From positions 1 through 64,000 of the forward strand of contig WNNJ02003802.1 of NCBI GenBank assembly GCA_012934845.2: 64,000 bases of DNA. The letters are read 5' to 3'. A program made the translations under genes and the position numbers. Shown one piece after another: positions 54,895 through 64,000 of this stretch. The stretch's first letter is position 1, and each line of letters begins with the position of its first letter. Source of the DNA: Pomphorhynchus laevis (taxonomy: Eukaryota > Acanthocephala > Palaeacanthocephala > Echinorhynchida > Pomphorhynchidae). A model generated the notes under the pieces. It was not told where the DNA came from. It ran no database searches and saw only the letters and a program-made list of their open reading frames with translations.

Positions 54895-56635
54895 ACGACC
54901 TTTCCATTCGCCGTCTGCTCTCTACCGGTTGCTCCCTAGTCGAATCCGCCCGCCCCCTCAGCTCATGCCCTTCTAAATTCTCTAATCATAGCGGCATCGT
55001 CGCATTCGCGCGTCACCCAGCGTCTCTTCGCAAAATCAATCCCCCTTTCAGTCCTTGCTCTTTTGAATTGCTCACTTGTCGTTATTCTAACCCGATCACT
55101 CTAGATCTCGCCATTGTATACCGTCCTGGTTCATCAGCTCCTACTGTCTTAATTTTTACCGAAATCGCTGACCTCTTTTCTCATTGTTCTTTGTCCTCAA
55201 TCCCTTCACTCGTTCTAGGCGACTTCAATATCCGCCTAGACCGCCCCTCTTCCACGGATTCCATCCGGTTCATCAACATTCTATCCAACTACAATTACAA
55301 ACTAATCTCAACTGCCCCCACACATATACTTGGTGGGGCACTCGACATCATCGCTGTCCCCGATCATTTTGCTGCCTACACCTCACTGTCCATCTCTGAT
55401 CCTGGTTTATCCAATCACTTTCTTATCACCCTTTATCTCACTCACAACCACACCCCTCCTCACACACCTACAATCCTACGTCGCCCTTAGAGAAATCTTG
55501 ACCTCTCCCTTCTCCGCTCTGCCTTACTCAAATCATCTCTATCATTACCCACAATAACATATTCATCTCCTCACGATCTCGCCTTTCTTTTCGACTCTGA
55601 ACTCACATCCACTCTCGATATTCTCTTGCCCTTCAAGTCTCACCCACACCGTCGCTTGCACCGTGCCCCATGGTTTGACATCCAATGCCTACTATAAAAA
55701 GCGTCGACTCCGCCATGCTTTTCGAGTATATCACGGCTCTCTCAGACGTGATTTCCGCTCGATCACTCCGTCTTTCCGTGATTCCTACCTTGCTTTTCGC
55801 CGGTTTCATCTCAACCTACTACGTACCAAATGCAACTCCTTCTAGCAGCATAAAATCATCACTTCATTCAACTCTAAGACTTTCTGGCATACTTTTAACT
55901 CAATCCTTGCTCGCTCCTCTTCGCCGTGCAATATCAATGCCAATGATTATTCGTCATTTCTCCAGACTAAAGTATCCACGTTGCTCTCTCACACCCCGGT
56001 CTCCACCCTATCCACCTCTGCCCAGTCTAATCTCATCCTTCCAAAACTCTTTCATCTTCTCCCTGTCTCACCTACATAAGTATCATCTGTCCTCATGTCC
56101 TTGCCCAACAAAACCTCACCTGCTGATCCCCTGCCTACTCACATATTAAAATCTATATGCTCATCGATATCCCCATTTCTCACAACCTTGTTTAACTCGT
56201 CCATCCACAGTCGTATCTTCCCTTCACACTGGAAATCCGTAATCGTTCGCCCCTCCTTAAGAAACAATCGCTCGACCACTCCCTACCTTCTAGCTATCGC
56301 CCCGTCGTTCATCAAAGTCGGATCCCCATCGTTCATCAACCTTCCTTTCTTAGACGATACTCGCCCCACCTCGCTATCGCTTCGTTCCTGTCATACCCTC
56401 TTAATCCACGTTCCTAATTACTCCAACAACTACGGTCTCCGATCCTTCCTCGTCGCCGCCTCACTCGCCTGGAATCAACTCCCTCTCGACGTCCGCCGCG
56501 CCCCCTCCTTTATCACATTCAAACACCTCCTCCGTTCACACCTTCTCGACACCTGATTCACAGTCTTGTTTTGTTGTGGTCATGTAAGCGTGCGCTGGCA
56601 CGCATTTGCCACGTTAAAATAAATTCTTTTTTAAA
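54895..56635 (+). mobile_element. LINE E, LINE C family, truncated and internally deleted
   Basis: Starts inside the endonuclease (DDLSIRRLLS-like, FSNHSGIVAFARHPASLRK), then LTCRYSNPITLDLAIVYRPG, VLGDFNIRLDRPSSTDSIRF, LGGALDIIAVPD, GLSNHFLITL (SDH has become SNH). The connector and RT fingers follow (NKTSPADPLPTHILK, SIHSRIFPSHWKSVIVRP). At about 56300 it jumps to the C-terminal domain (SPSFINLPFLDDTRPTSL, YGLRSFLVAASLAWNQLP). RT motifs A to C are absent. 3' end CACGTTAAAATAAATTC at 56608-56633. Confidence 0.88.
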
Positions 56636-56999
56636 TGATCACAGTACTCTTGTAATTAAGAGCTTTTGTGAACTTTCTTAACAATTAGTTCAATTCGAAT
56701 ACGAGAAAAGTTTTTGACGTTAAAATCAGTACACACACGAGATATATTTTCAAGTCCAATTTTAAATATCAACAGATCAAGATAATTCAGTTGCATAATA
56801 TTGTGCAATTTGATATATTTAGAATCCATTGCCGATAATTTGACTACTAGTATCATGAGCATAGCCTCATTAGAGGATTTAATAGGATCCTTATTGAAGG
56901 ATCCTATGAGAAAACAAGTAATAATAACAATTAAATCTCCTCCCAGGGAAAATAAAAATTATACGGATTTTACAAGGTTAGTTTAAAGAGGCCGTTTAT
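56636..56999. other. AT-rich region with a doubtful exon
   Basis: On the + strand an open stretch 56851-56976 (IMSIASLEDLIGSLLKDPMR ...) lies between ACTACTAG and AAGGTTAGT, which resemble splice sites. No homology is recognised. Otherwise nothing. Confidence 0.25.
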
Positions 57000-58480
57000 T
57001 CTACTACGTAAGCAAATTCAAGGATATGCCTTTTAAATACATTCCAAGCCAGCTGAAACGGCTGATGGCTGTCCATCCTACTGATAAATGATACAAGCTA
57101 CCATAAGCTCGTATAGGATTGATAAAGAAGTCTGCTCTGCATGTAATTGAAATACGGTTTTTGACAACATCCACAATTATAAAACACAGGTAATGATCCA
57201 GGAGCACAGTGTAACACGTTATACCATCAAATTATAAAACTGTATCCTCACATGGGATTCTGCGTGAAAAAAAAAGCAATTAAAACAATTAAATATCCTG
57301 GATAGCACGTGAGTAGTTTACAGAGACTATCCTTGTCTACTATGCAAACAAATTATCGGAGATGCATTTTAAATATATCACGAAAAAGCCGAAACTATTG
57401 ATATTAGTTCACACTACTAATGAGTGTTGCCGGCTACCATCTCGTCTATGAGACGTGAATTACTATATATTACCTGCTTTAAAAATTAGAGATGAAATAC
57501 TAAACCTGAAGACTAAACCTGAAGAATACCGTAAGGTCAAAACATTATTAAATAAATCATTGTCAATTGCCGGTATTTTTCTATAAAAACTTTTTTATAT
57601 TTTTAAATATTTTTCTATAAATAAATATATAGATATATATAATTACAATTCTTCATAAACAGCCTCCGGAGGTCTATTTCAAGACGCTATTAATAATCTG
57701 TTTAATTATCAGTATATTAATTCAGAAAACAAAAACTTCTAATTAATTGAAACAACGCGTTTCGAAAAATTTCTTCTTCAGGTGATGTCATCTGAAAAAT
57801 GTTCGAAACGCGTTGTTTCAATAAATTATAAGTTCATATATAAACATGCGGAGCAGACTTTCTTGTACCATCTAGACGAGATGAGGATAGCTGGCAGCAC
57901 TCGGTAGTAGTATATATATGAAAGTTGTAAATCAAAGTCCAGTCTAACAAGCAACACCATTTTGTATAAATGCGTATTTCGAAAGAAATTCTGGACCGTT
58001 GTCTACTCAGCACATCCGTGCACTACTATTATATATGGCGTATCAATTAAGGATCCAACGAATGCAGCGACAATTCAGCAACAACCTCTGCCTAGTGGTT
58101 AAGGATCACAGTAACTCGATCTGGTAAAGAGCGTAAGCCTCAGACAATTAAGCAAAGTGTCGGAAACGCCTTTATTCACAATGTTATACAGGCAACCGAA
58201 ACGACCAGTGAGTACTTCATTCTACTGATGAGTGTTGTCGGGTAAAAGAAATCTTGGACCGTTGTATACTCAGCACATCCGTGCACTACTATTATTGTAT
58301 ATACCAACTCAATACAGAACATATATATCATTTACCTAATAATAAAATTTATCAAAACTCTTCCGGATTCAATGTATATATACGTGTAATTTTCTAACTC
58401 ATATTGAAGTGTTTTGAAATCGTTGCTGAAGAAGGCTTATCCGAAAGCTTTGAAATAAATTGTGTTTATTACATTATCAC
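57000..58480. repeat. Cluster of Penelope-like terminal repeats, both orientations
   Basis: Related blocks (CTACTGATGAGTG-CCGGCTACC..CTCGTC and AAGTCTGCTCTGCATG) occur on the + strand near 57030-57150, 57370-57480 and 58175-58260, and on the - strand near 57840-57920. A second unit (CTGGACCGTTGT.TACTCAGC) repeats near 57987 and 58255, about 265 bp apart. At 58425-58452 CTGAAGAAGG...CTTTGAAA is another hammerhead-like core. The cluster precedes the PLE frame at 58770 and probably is its pseudo-LTR region. Confidence 0.6.
57746..57822. repeat. Perfect 21-bp inverted repeat flanking hammerhead-like words
   Basis: Arms 57746-57766 and 57802-57822 are perfect reverse complements containing AACAACGCGTTTCG. 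Inside, each arm continues into a TCTGAAAAA or CTGAAGAAG stretch followed by CGAAACGCG. So a CTGA...GAAAC core word faces outward on both strands. Confidence 0.8.
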
Positions 58481-58769
58481 GATTTTAATTAATATTATTA
58501 AATAGAAAGCATCATCAATGGGTGATCTTGTACAGAGCCGGTTCAATACCACATATAAATAATCCAAGTATTGCAATACGAGCAATCCCGGTTGGTAATG
58601 GAATATCTAAGGCACAAGCACATTTGTGATTTTTAAAATTCTGTTTGAGAAAAGGGATTACACCACATGGACTGAGAATTCGGGAGGAAATGCAGATCAA
58701 TATGAATCTGGTAAAAGAATAAATACGCATAAACCTTAGATAGATAAAATAATTATTAAACAAACCGAA
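58481..58769. other. Leader of PLE frame P5, nothing else seen
   Basis: Short - strand frame at 58515-58763 has no motif. Probably 5' non-coding part of P5. Confidence 0.35.
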
Positions 58770-59192
58770 ATGTCCATCATGAAAATATTATTCGATTTCT
58801 ATGGGATGGTAATAAGTACCCAATCAGACAAGTTAAGTCAAGAACTATACGATCAATTAATGAAACAAAAATGTCGTAAATTATCATGGTGGTTACACAG
58901 ACCTGCAACACAAACTGAACTGGAAATACGTTATCATAGAAATCGAAGATTTATAAGGATTCAATGCAAAACAATAAAACATACAAGTGACACAATTGTT
59001 AATTTAACAAATAAAATAATATCAGATGAACATCGTGAGGCACTGTCTCTTGGATTAAATTTTGTCACCGTGCAACGTGAAGTTAACAGACTGAATTTTA
59101 TGAACTCTCTCAGAAGTATGACTAATCGAACATTTGAAAACATCGCAAATGCAAATGAAAGACAAATTATTAAAAGTAAAGTAAATAAGTAA
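58770..59192 (+). CDS. Penelope-like ORF N-terminal fragment P5
   Basis: 140 residues: basic KLSWWLHRPATQTELEIRYHR, then VNLTNKIISDEHREALSLGLNFVTV. The V.NLs....t..e...LslGL.F pattern marks the N-terminal region of PLE-like RT ORFs. The frame then stops, and LINE L begins about 80 bp later, so RT is absent. Most likely a 5' end left by truncation. Confidence 0.6.
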   Translation: MSIMKILFDFYGMVISTQSDKLSQELYDQLMKQKCRKLSWWLHRPATQTELEIRYHRNRRFIRIQCKTIKHTSDTIVNLTNKIISDEHREALSLGLNFVTVQREVNRLNFMNSLRSMTNRTFENIANANERQIIKSKVNK

Positions 59193-59274
59193 ATAAATAA
59201 GGATTTTCTTAAAAATAAATAATACATGAATAAGATAGTTAGTTACAAAAAAAAGAAACAAAAAAAACAATAAA

Positions 59275-62200
59275 TGTCCGATAAACTTCATTCCTCTTCC
59301 TTTCTTATCTTCCTCTTTACAGCTCAGGACCTGGGTTTTTCTTTAAATGACAGATGCTGGGCCCGTTTCAGAGCCTATCAAGTTTCTTCAGGATACGTTT
59401 CAACGGTGAACTCCAGGTATTTTACTCGACTGGTGAAGATAGGGAGGGGTGATTAGTCAAATGGAAGAGAGTGCAGAGAGTGCTAATCTCTTAAGTTTAT
59501 GCTTTGCTGCAGGGGGTGCCATTAAAGACAACTGCCTGCGATTTCGCGGAGTTTAAAACATGATTGAACTTGTGTAACTGGTATTTTAATCTTAAAAAGA
59601 AACGGCTGATGTCCGATACAACGTTTTTACACCGGCATCCGGGAACAGTGTTGTGATATTATCAGCGTATACAACTAGACGATGTTCGCGTTTAAATTTT
59701 TAAAGAATTCAATGGAGGCAGCAAGAAACTGCCTCCAGAATAAGAGAAAGAGGGGATCCTTGTGGCACACCCGCAATAGGGTAGAACTGACTCGCATCAG
59801 GGTCGTCTTCATAATAGAATCGCTTGGTGTACAGCAGTATCTCCATCCTGTTATCAATTCTCACAGGCAACCCAAGGGATCTGAGATAAGAGATAACAAA
59901 GAGAATGGAGGAGCGGTCAACTGCAGCAGAAAATAAAAGGAAAACAGCCACATCAAGTTGATGACTATTCTCCTGAGAAAACTGATGTACTTCACCTACA
60001 GCTAAATGGACTAAGCGACCTTTGACAAACCTATAAAAACCTGGTGGGATTAAATTTCGCCTATTTAGATGATTGCGAATTTTACGCGCAAGAGCTTTTT
60101 CGTAAATCGACACAAGGGGATTCCGAATCGAAATGGGCCACTGGTCTTTAGAACAAGAGACCGGATTTTTCTTAGTGAAAAAACTCTTCTACTAATGTTG
60201 ATGCCGGCCACATCGGAAGGTGGCTAGAAGCAATGTGACGGCAACTTCTCTTCTTTTATCGGCTGTCAAAACTGACAGATACGAGAAGAGAGTAGAGCGA
60301 TGAATTTGGAGGTGCCCGGAAGAGCCCTCTAGGAGTTAAGGATATCTGTGTCAGATAAATCCCTACTTCTGAAGTCTCCCCAAGGCGAGATAGGCTGAGG
60401 TGATTGAGTGGCTCTATAGTTATGTAGGGACAGTGACTCCTCTAAAACTTTATCAAGACCTATATTGTCAATCCAACACAATACCCTATCCCTCTAACAA
60501 ACAAACTTCTCCTCCTTAAATATCTTCCAGAAGGAATAATGGGCTGGATTAAGGGAAGCAATGCTTGCCCTATCCTTACCCAGTTGGAATCTATATCAAG
60601 TACTCCAATATTCTTTCGAGAGATCTTGCCTGGCAGAAGCAGAAAAATTAGGAAGACGAAGCAAATATGCTAAGGTCTTGAGTTTTGTCGGAGTGGGACT
60701 GAAGATACGATCTTTATAGGTTGTCGAAAGCATCGCGATTTCGGTAAGACTATCATTCCCAATTCGGGGGAGCGTTGGATAGCTGCCTGAAAGAAAGTCA
60801 CTCTGATTGGATAAAAGAATCATCTCCTAAGTACGCGTATCATCTTCTAACCGCCAGCGAATTAAGTCATGATAGGTGGACGGATTCTGTCGCAACTGCG
60901 AAGTACAGATGGATTTAAACAACCACCTCTCATGGAGCAGTAATAAGTCGAGGAGTGAATTCGTTGATGTGCAATGAAAGGTAGGGGACGATGGTTTGTG
61001 AATAAGATTACCGTTCCTGGCTCTGCAGAGTGCTGCATTAATCCAACGACCAGTTCTGCCGTTAAAGTCAACAAGTACCACGTCATAGCCGCTATCAATA
61101 ATCCTATCCAGGAGGTCACGTTTCTTGTGAATCTCCCCTGGACGGATGTAGACATTAACTAGACTGAGACGTTTACCGTTCTTGCAGAGTGATATAACTA
61201 AAAAGACAGGGCTGGACAAAAATAGTTTAATAGGAGGGAATATATTAAGGAGCATTTAACTGGGGTTACAAGATCTTGAGATGAAGAGGAGTGAGGTAGG
61301 GTTATGTAATGGAATATAGTGGGAACAAATGTGCTTTGGTAAGAATCGAGTAATGTTCTGGGGAGACGGATATACCTCGTCTCCTGAAGGACTATAACAT
61401 TTGCATATCTACCAGATAGAAGTCTAAGGACAGAAGCTTCTCCCGAATTCTACTATAGAATATTCAGTGAAAAAGGCTCAAGAGTACTCTGCATTGTGTT
61501 AGGTTAGCTGTATGGGATGACCTCATCACTAAACAGAACTAAGGGTGGAAGGGTTACCCTATCCACCACTACCGCCATCCAGAGTGGGCACTTGCCCACG
61601 GGCGTTATCTTCATTTTCCTTGGAGGTCTTTTTACCCTTTAATAACTTTCCAATCGTTATGGGGGGACGGCGTGAGCCGTGGCCCCCTTTTCTTGGATTT
61701 TGGAATAGTTTGCTTGGGTAATTGTGGCGTGCCATAGAAGGCCGCGGCCAGGGCCGACACCAGGTATTCCATTCGTTTTAGTTTGCGTCAATCCTAATAT
61801 CAGTAATCTTAAGAAGTTCCCCGTCAGAAAGTCTGTTGACATTTGAATAGGAATGATTCTTATTTTCGAAAGCCGGTATATTGTTGATCTTAAATAAATC
61901 ATTGTACGCTTTAAATTCTGGGCATTTTCGTGACTAAGCGGGGTGGGAGCCGCAATTAGAGCACAAGGGGAGAAGTGCACCTCACCCCGGACTCAATGTT
62001 GTCCACATCCACAAACTCACAGATAGTTAGCTCGGAGCAGCTCGAAGCCCCAGCGCCCCCAAGCATGGCACCTATTACAATGTGGGTATGTGTATATTTC
62101 AACTGCAACCATTTCGAATTTCAGATTAAACCCCTGGAAGGGATTGAGACATGACTTCGAGAGAATCTCAGTCCGATACATAAAGGCTGATCCAAAATAA

Positions 62201-62760
62201 ATCGGTAATATGTGACCGTTTTTTCGATTAGCGGTCGTACGGAATCAAGCTTGTACCTAGATTTGAGTTCCACGATGTCATCAACATCAAGGTGCATAGG
62301 CAAGTTGGATATTTTAACTGATGCCACTATAGGCTTTACCGTGATTGTACCTAGATTCGTCAAGTTTTTGTTGAAATAAACTACGTAAGCCTCTAGTAAA
62401 TCAATCGTAGTGAAAGATATCTTGATCTCTATTTAGAAGAATTTTACTTTGTTAAATAAGATTCTATTTAAGTATTTCTTTGAAAAATTCTTTAGGAAAT
62501 TTTTGAAAAGGTTGTTTTTCGCTTGCGGTTCTTCGAGTGAGATCACCGCTAAATTGATTAACTTGGGGATAGGGTTGGTCCCCCTCATCCAAAGATTTTT
62601 CAGAAACGTTATTAACCTTGTCAGAAGAAGGAGTAGTTTTATCGTTGTTCTGCTCTGTATTCCATATATTTACCAGCATAAAGTTGCAATCTTTTGAAAG
62701 CTCCGACACTTGCATTTTTTGTCTGACTATGTTTCGTGCCATTACTCTGTTTCAAAAGTT
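59275..62760 (-). mobile_element. LINE L, I/Jockey-like, near full length but 3'-truncated
   Basis: From 62742 down (- strand): ORF1 start MARNIVRQKMQVSELSKD, then FTTIDLLEAYVVYFNKNLTN, TVKPIVASVKISNLPM (RRM-like), with the zinc-knuckle region decayed (62100-61950). ORF2 endonuclease about 61500-60600: VNVYIRPGEIHKKRDLL, VVLVDFNGRTGRWI, STNSLLDLLLLHE. RT about 60200-59470: VKGRLVHLAVGEVHQF, VFLLFSAAVDR (motif A with its first Asp lost), GVPQGSPLSLIL (B), then YADD-like region broken. The last ORF2 part with GRPPEQRL is missing. More than eight breaks. Confidence 0.83.
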
Positions 62761-62769
62761 AAGCAGTTA

Positions 62770-63990
62770 AAACTGATGACCCTAAAGATCTGCGACCCAT
62801 TTCGATTCAAAATTCCCTCGTGTCGATTTATGAAAAAGCGCTTGCGCGTAAAATCCACGACCATCTGAGTAGGCGTAATTCGATCCCTCTAGGTTTTCAT
62901 GCGTTCGTCAAAGGTCGCTCGGTCCATTCAGCAGTTGGTGAAGTGGAGCAGTTTTGTCAGGAGAATAGCCATCGTTTAGTTGTGGCTGTTTTCCTTGACT
63001 TTGCTGCATTTGACCGCATCTCCAATCCCTTTGTGATCTCTTCTCTCAGGTCCCTCGGGTTGCCTGCCAGAATTGTTAACAGGGTGGAGATTCTGCTGTA
63101 AACCAATCGATTTTACTATAAAGACGACCTCGATGCGCGTAAGTTCTACCCTATTACAGGTGTGCCTCAAGGATCACAACTTTCTCCTATCTTTTATCTT
63201 GCTGCCTCCATTAAACTGCTTAAAATATTTTAACGCGAACAACGTCTAGTGGTATATGCTGATGATACCACAGCCCTGTTTCCTAGACGCAGGTGTAAAG
63301 ACGTAGTCTCGGACATCAGCCGTTTCTTTTAAAGATTAAAAGACCAGTTATCCAAGTCCAATCTTATTTTAAACTCCGCAAAATCGCAGGTGGTTGTCTT
63401 TCATGGCACCCCTGCAGCAAAGCATAAACTTAAGAGATTAGCACTCTCTGCACTCTCTTCCATTTTGACTAATCACCCCTCCCTGTCTTCACCAGTCGAG
63501 TAAAATACCTGGGGTTCACCGTTATAGTGAACTGGTCGGCGAAAGGCGACCTGGATAGACTTAAACGTATCCGGAAGGAAGCTAGATGGGTTCTGAAACG
63601 GGCTCAGTATCTTTCATTGAAAGGAAAAACCCAGATGCGCCTCTGTGGCACCTGGGCAATTTCGGGATTTGTCTTTTCGAGAGGACGTCCCCCAGAGCAA
63701 AGGCTAAGGATTCTTAAGCTCATCGTCTCTCGTTTACCCTGTATAGTCTGGCCGACTGAACTCTTCGGGGGGAGGTGAAAGACCCCGGGTGGTTCAGTCG
63801 TAAGTCGGCGTGTTGGATCGGTTGGGGGCTCAGATCTCCCTGGATTCGAGGCCGTAAGTGCAATGAAGACAAAGAAGAAGCAATGAAGATATTATTGTCG
63901 AACTCTGGTTGTCTTATACTATTCATTTTTTATGTTTTCTGTTTTAGTTAACAAAGTCTTTATTTATTTATTTAAAACTGATGAAATACA
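62770..63990 (+). mobile_element. LINE M, I/Jockey-like, 5'-truncated
   Basis: Begins inside RT (DPKDLRPISIQNSLVSIYEK), then FVKGRSVHSAVGEVEQF, VAVFLDFAAFDRIS (motif A), GVPQGSQLSPIFYLAAS (B), VVYADDTTALFPRRRCKD (C), and the thumb. The frame 63527-63778 holds SAKGDLDRLKRIRKEARWVL and FSRGRPPEQRLRILKLIVSR. The 3' tail has TTTATTTATTTATTTA near 63958-63975. About five breaks. It faces LINE L head to head with about 10-30 bp between them. Confidence 0.85.
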
Positions 63991-64000
63991 ACGATATATC

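Noticed and set aside
56656-57207. Minus-strand frames at 56656-56862 and 57004-57207 as genes
   Set aside because: They lie in AT-rich or repeat DNA related to the PLE terminal cluster, and neither has a recognisable domain.
58961-59291. Hydrophobic minus-strand frames (LFFLFLFFVTNYL) as membrane proteins
   Set aside because: They are reverse reads of the PLE frame P5 and an A-rich LINE tail.
62742-63990. Twin-priming 5' inversion explaining L and M
   Set aside because: Both orientations contain RT palm sequence, so they cannot be two parts of a single inverted insertion.
1-64000. tRNA or rRNA genes, bacterial operons, LTR retrotransposons or viral capsid genes
   Set aside because: I looked for such signals by eye and saw none that I could support.

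Overview
The window reads as a transposon graveyard from the nuclear genome of an invertebrate animal. It is AT-rich. It has no operons or prokaryotic gene packing, almost every recognisable protein belongs to a retroelement, and the few host-like coding pieces are small exons with GT/AG borders. The mix of CR1-like LINEs with a PHD-type ORF1, Penelope-like elements, hammerhead ribozyme repeats and a MULE-type DNA transposon fits a metazoan. The sequence does not let me name the species.

Four retroelement groups fill the window. (1) CR1/L2-like LINEs encode an ORF1 with a PHD-like Cys finger and an ORF2 with AP-type endonuclease and reverse transcriptase (RT). Copies are named here A (+), B (-), C (-), D (+), E (+), F (-), H (-, split in two) and I (-). 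F is the best preserved, with one 788-residue ORF2. (2) I/Jockey-like LINEs encode a zinc-knuckle ORF1: J (+), K (-), L (-), M (+) and a small fragment. (3) LINE-like elements with no upstream endonuclease carry a Cys-rich N-terminus, an RT, and a C-terminal CxC-H-C finger with a restriction-endonuclease-like (RLE) block: R-1 to R-6, all on the + strand. (4) Penelope-like elements (PLEs) and their repeats include a ~460-bp unit with a textbook hammerhead ribozyme.

Layout. At 1-7078, R-1 is split by a 5.4-kb TIR element (668-6107) with 70-bp inverted repeats, a 9-bp target duplication and a FLYWCH finger; this looks MULE-like, but LINE A sits where its transposase should be. From 7245 to 10243 is internally deleted LINE B, then a LINE scrap. 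R-2 (11108-14038) runs into LINE C (14040-18110), followed by truncated LINE D. From 20746 to 28965, LINE H is interrupted by LINE F, whose 5' leader holds about 24 copies of a 20-bp repeat; a 6-bp target duplication allows the pre-insertion reading to be seen. LINE J, a host-like exon, LINE I and R-3 follow to 37316. From 38 to 48 kb lie AT-rich DNA, a PLE, LINE K and an inverted pair of hammerhead repeats. R-4, R-5 and R-6 follow in tandem (48188-53590). A two-exon host-like gene fragment (54055-54797, -) precedes LINE E, a PLE terminal-repeat cluster and PLE N-terminus, and the head-to-head LINEs L and M.

Most elements are broken. How they work together is mainly a history of nested insertion. 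The most unusual signals are the hammerhead inverted duplication near 45 kb, the MULE-like shell carrying a LINE, and the varied short tandem arrays at LINE 5' ends.
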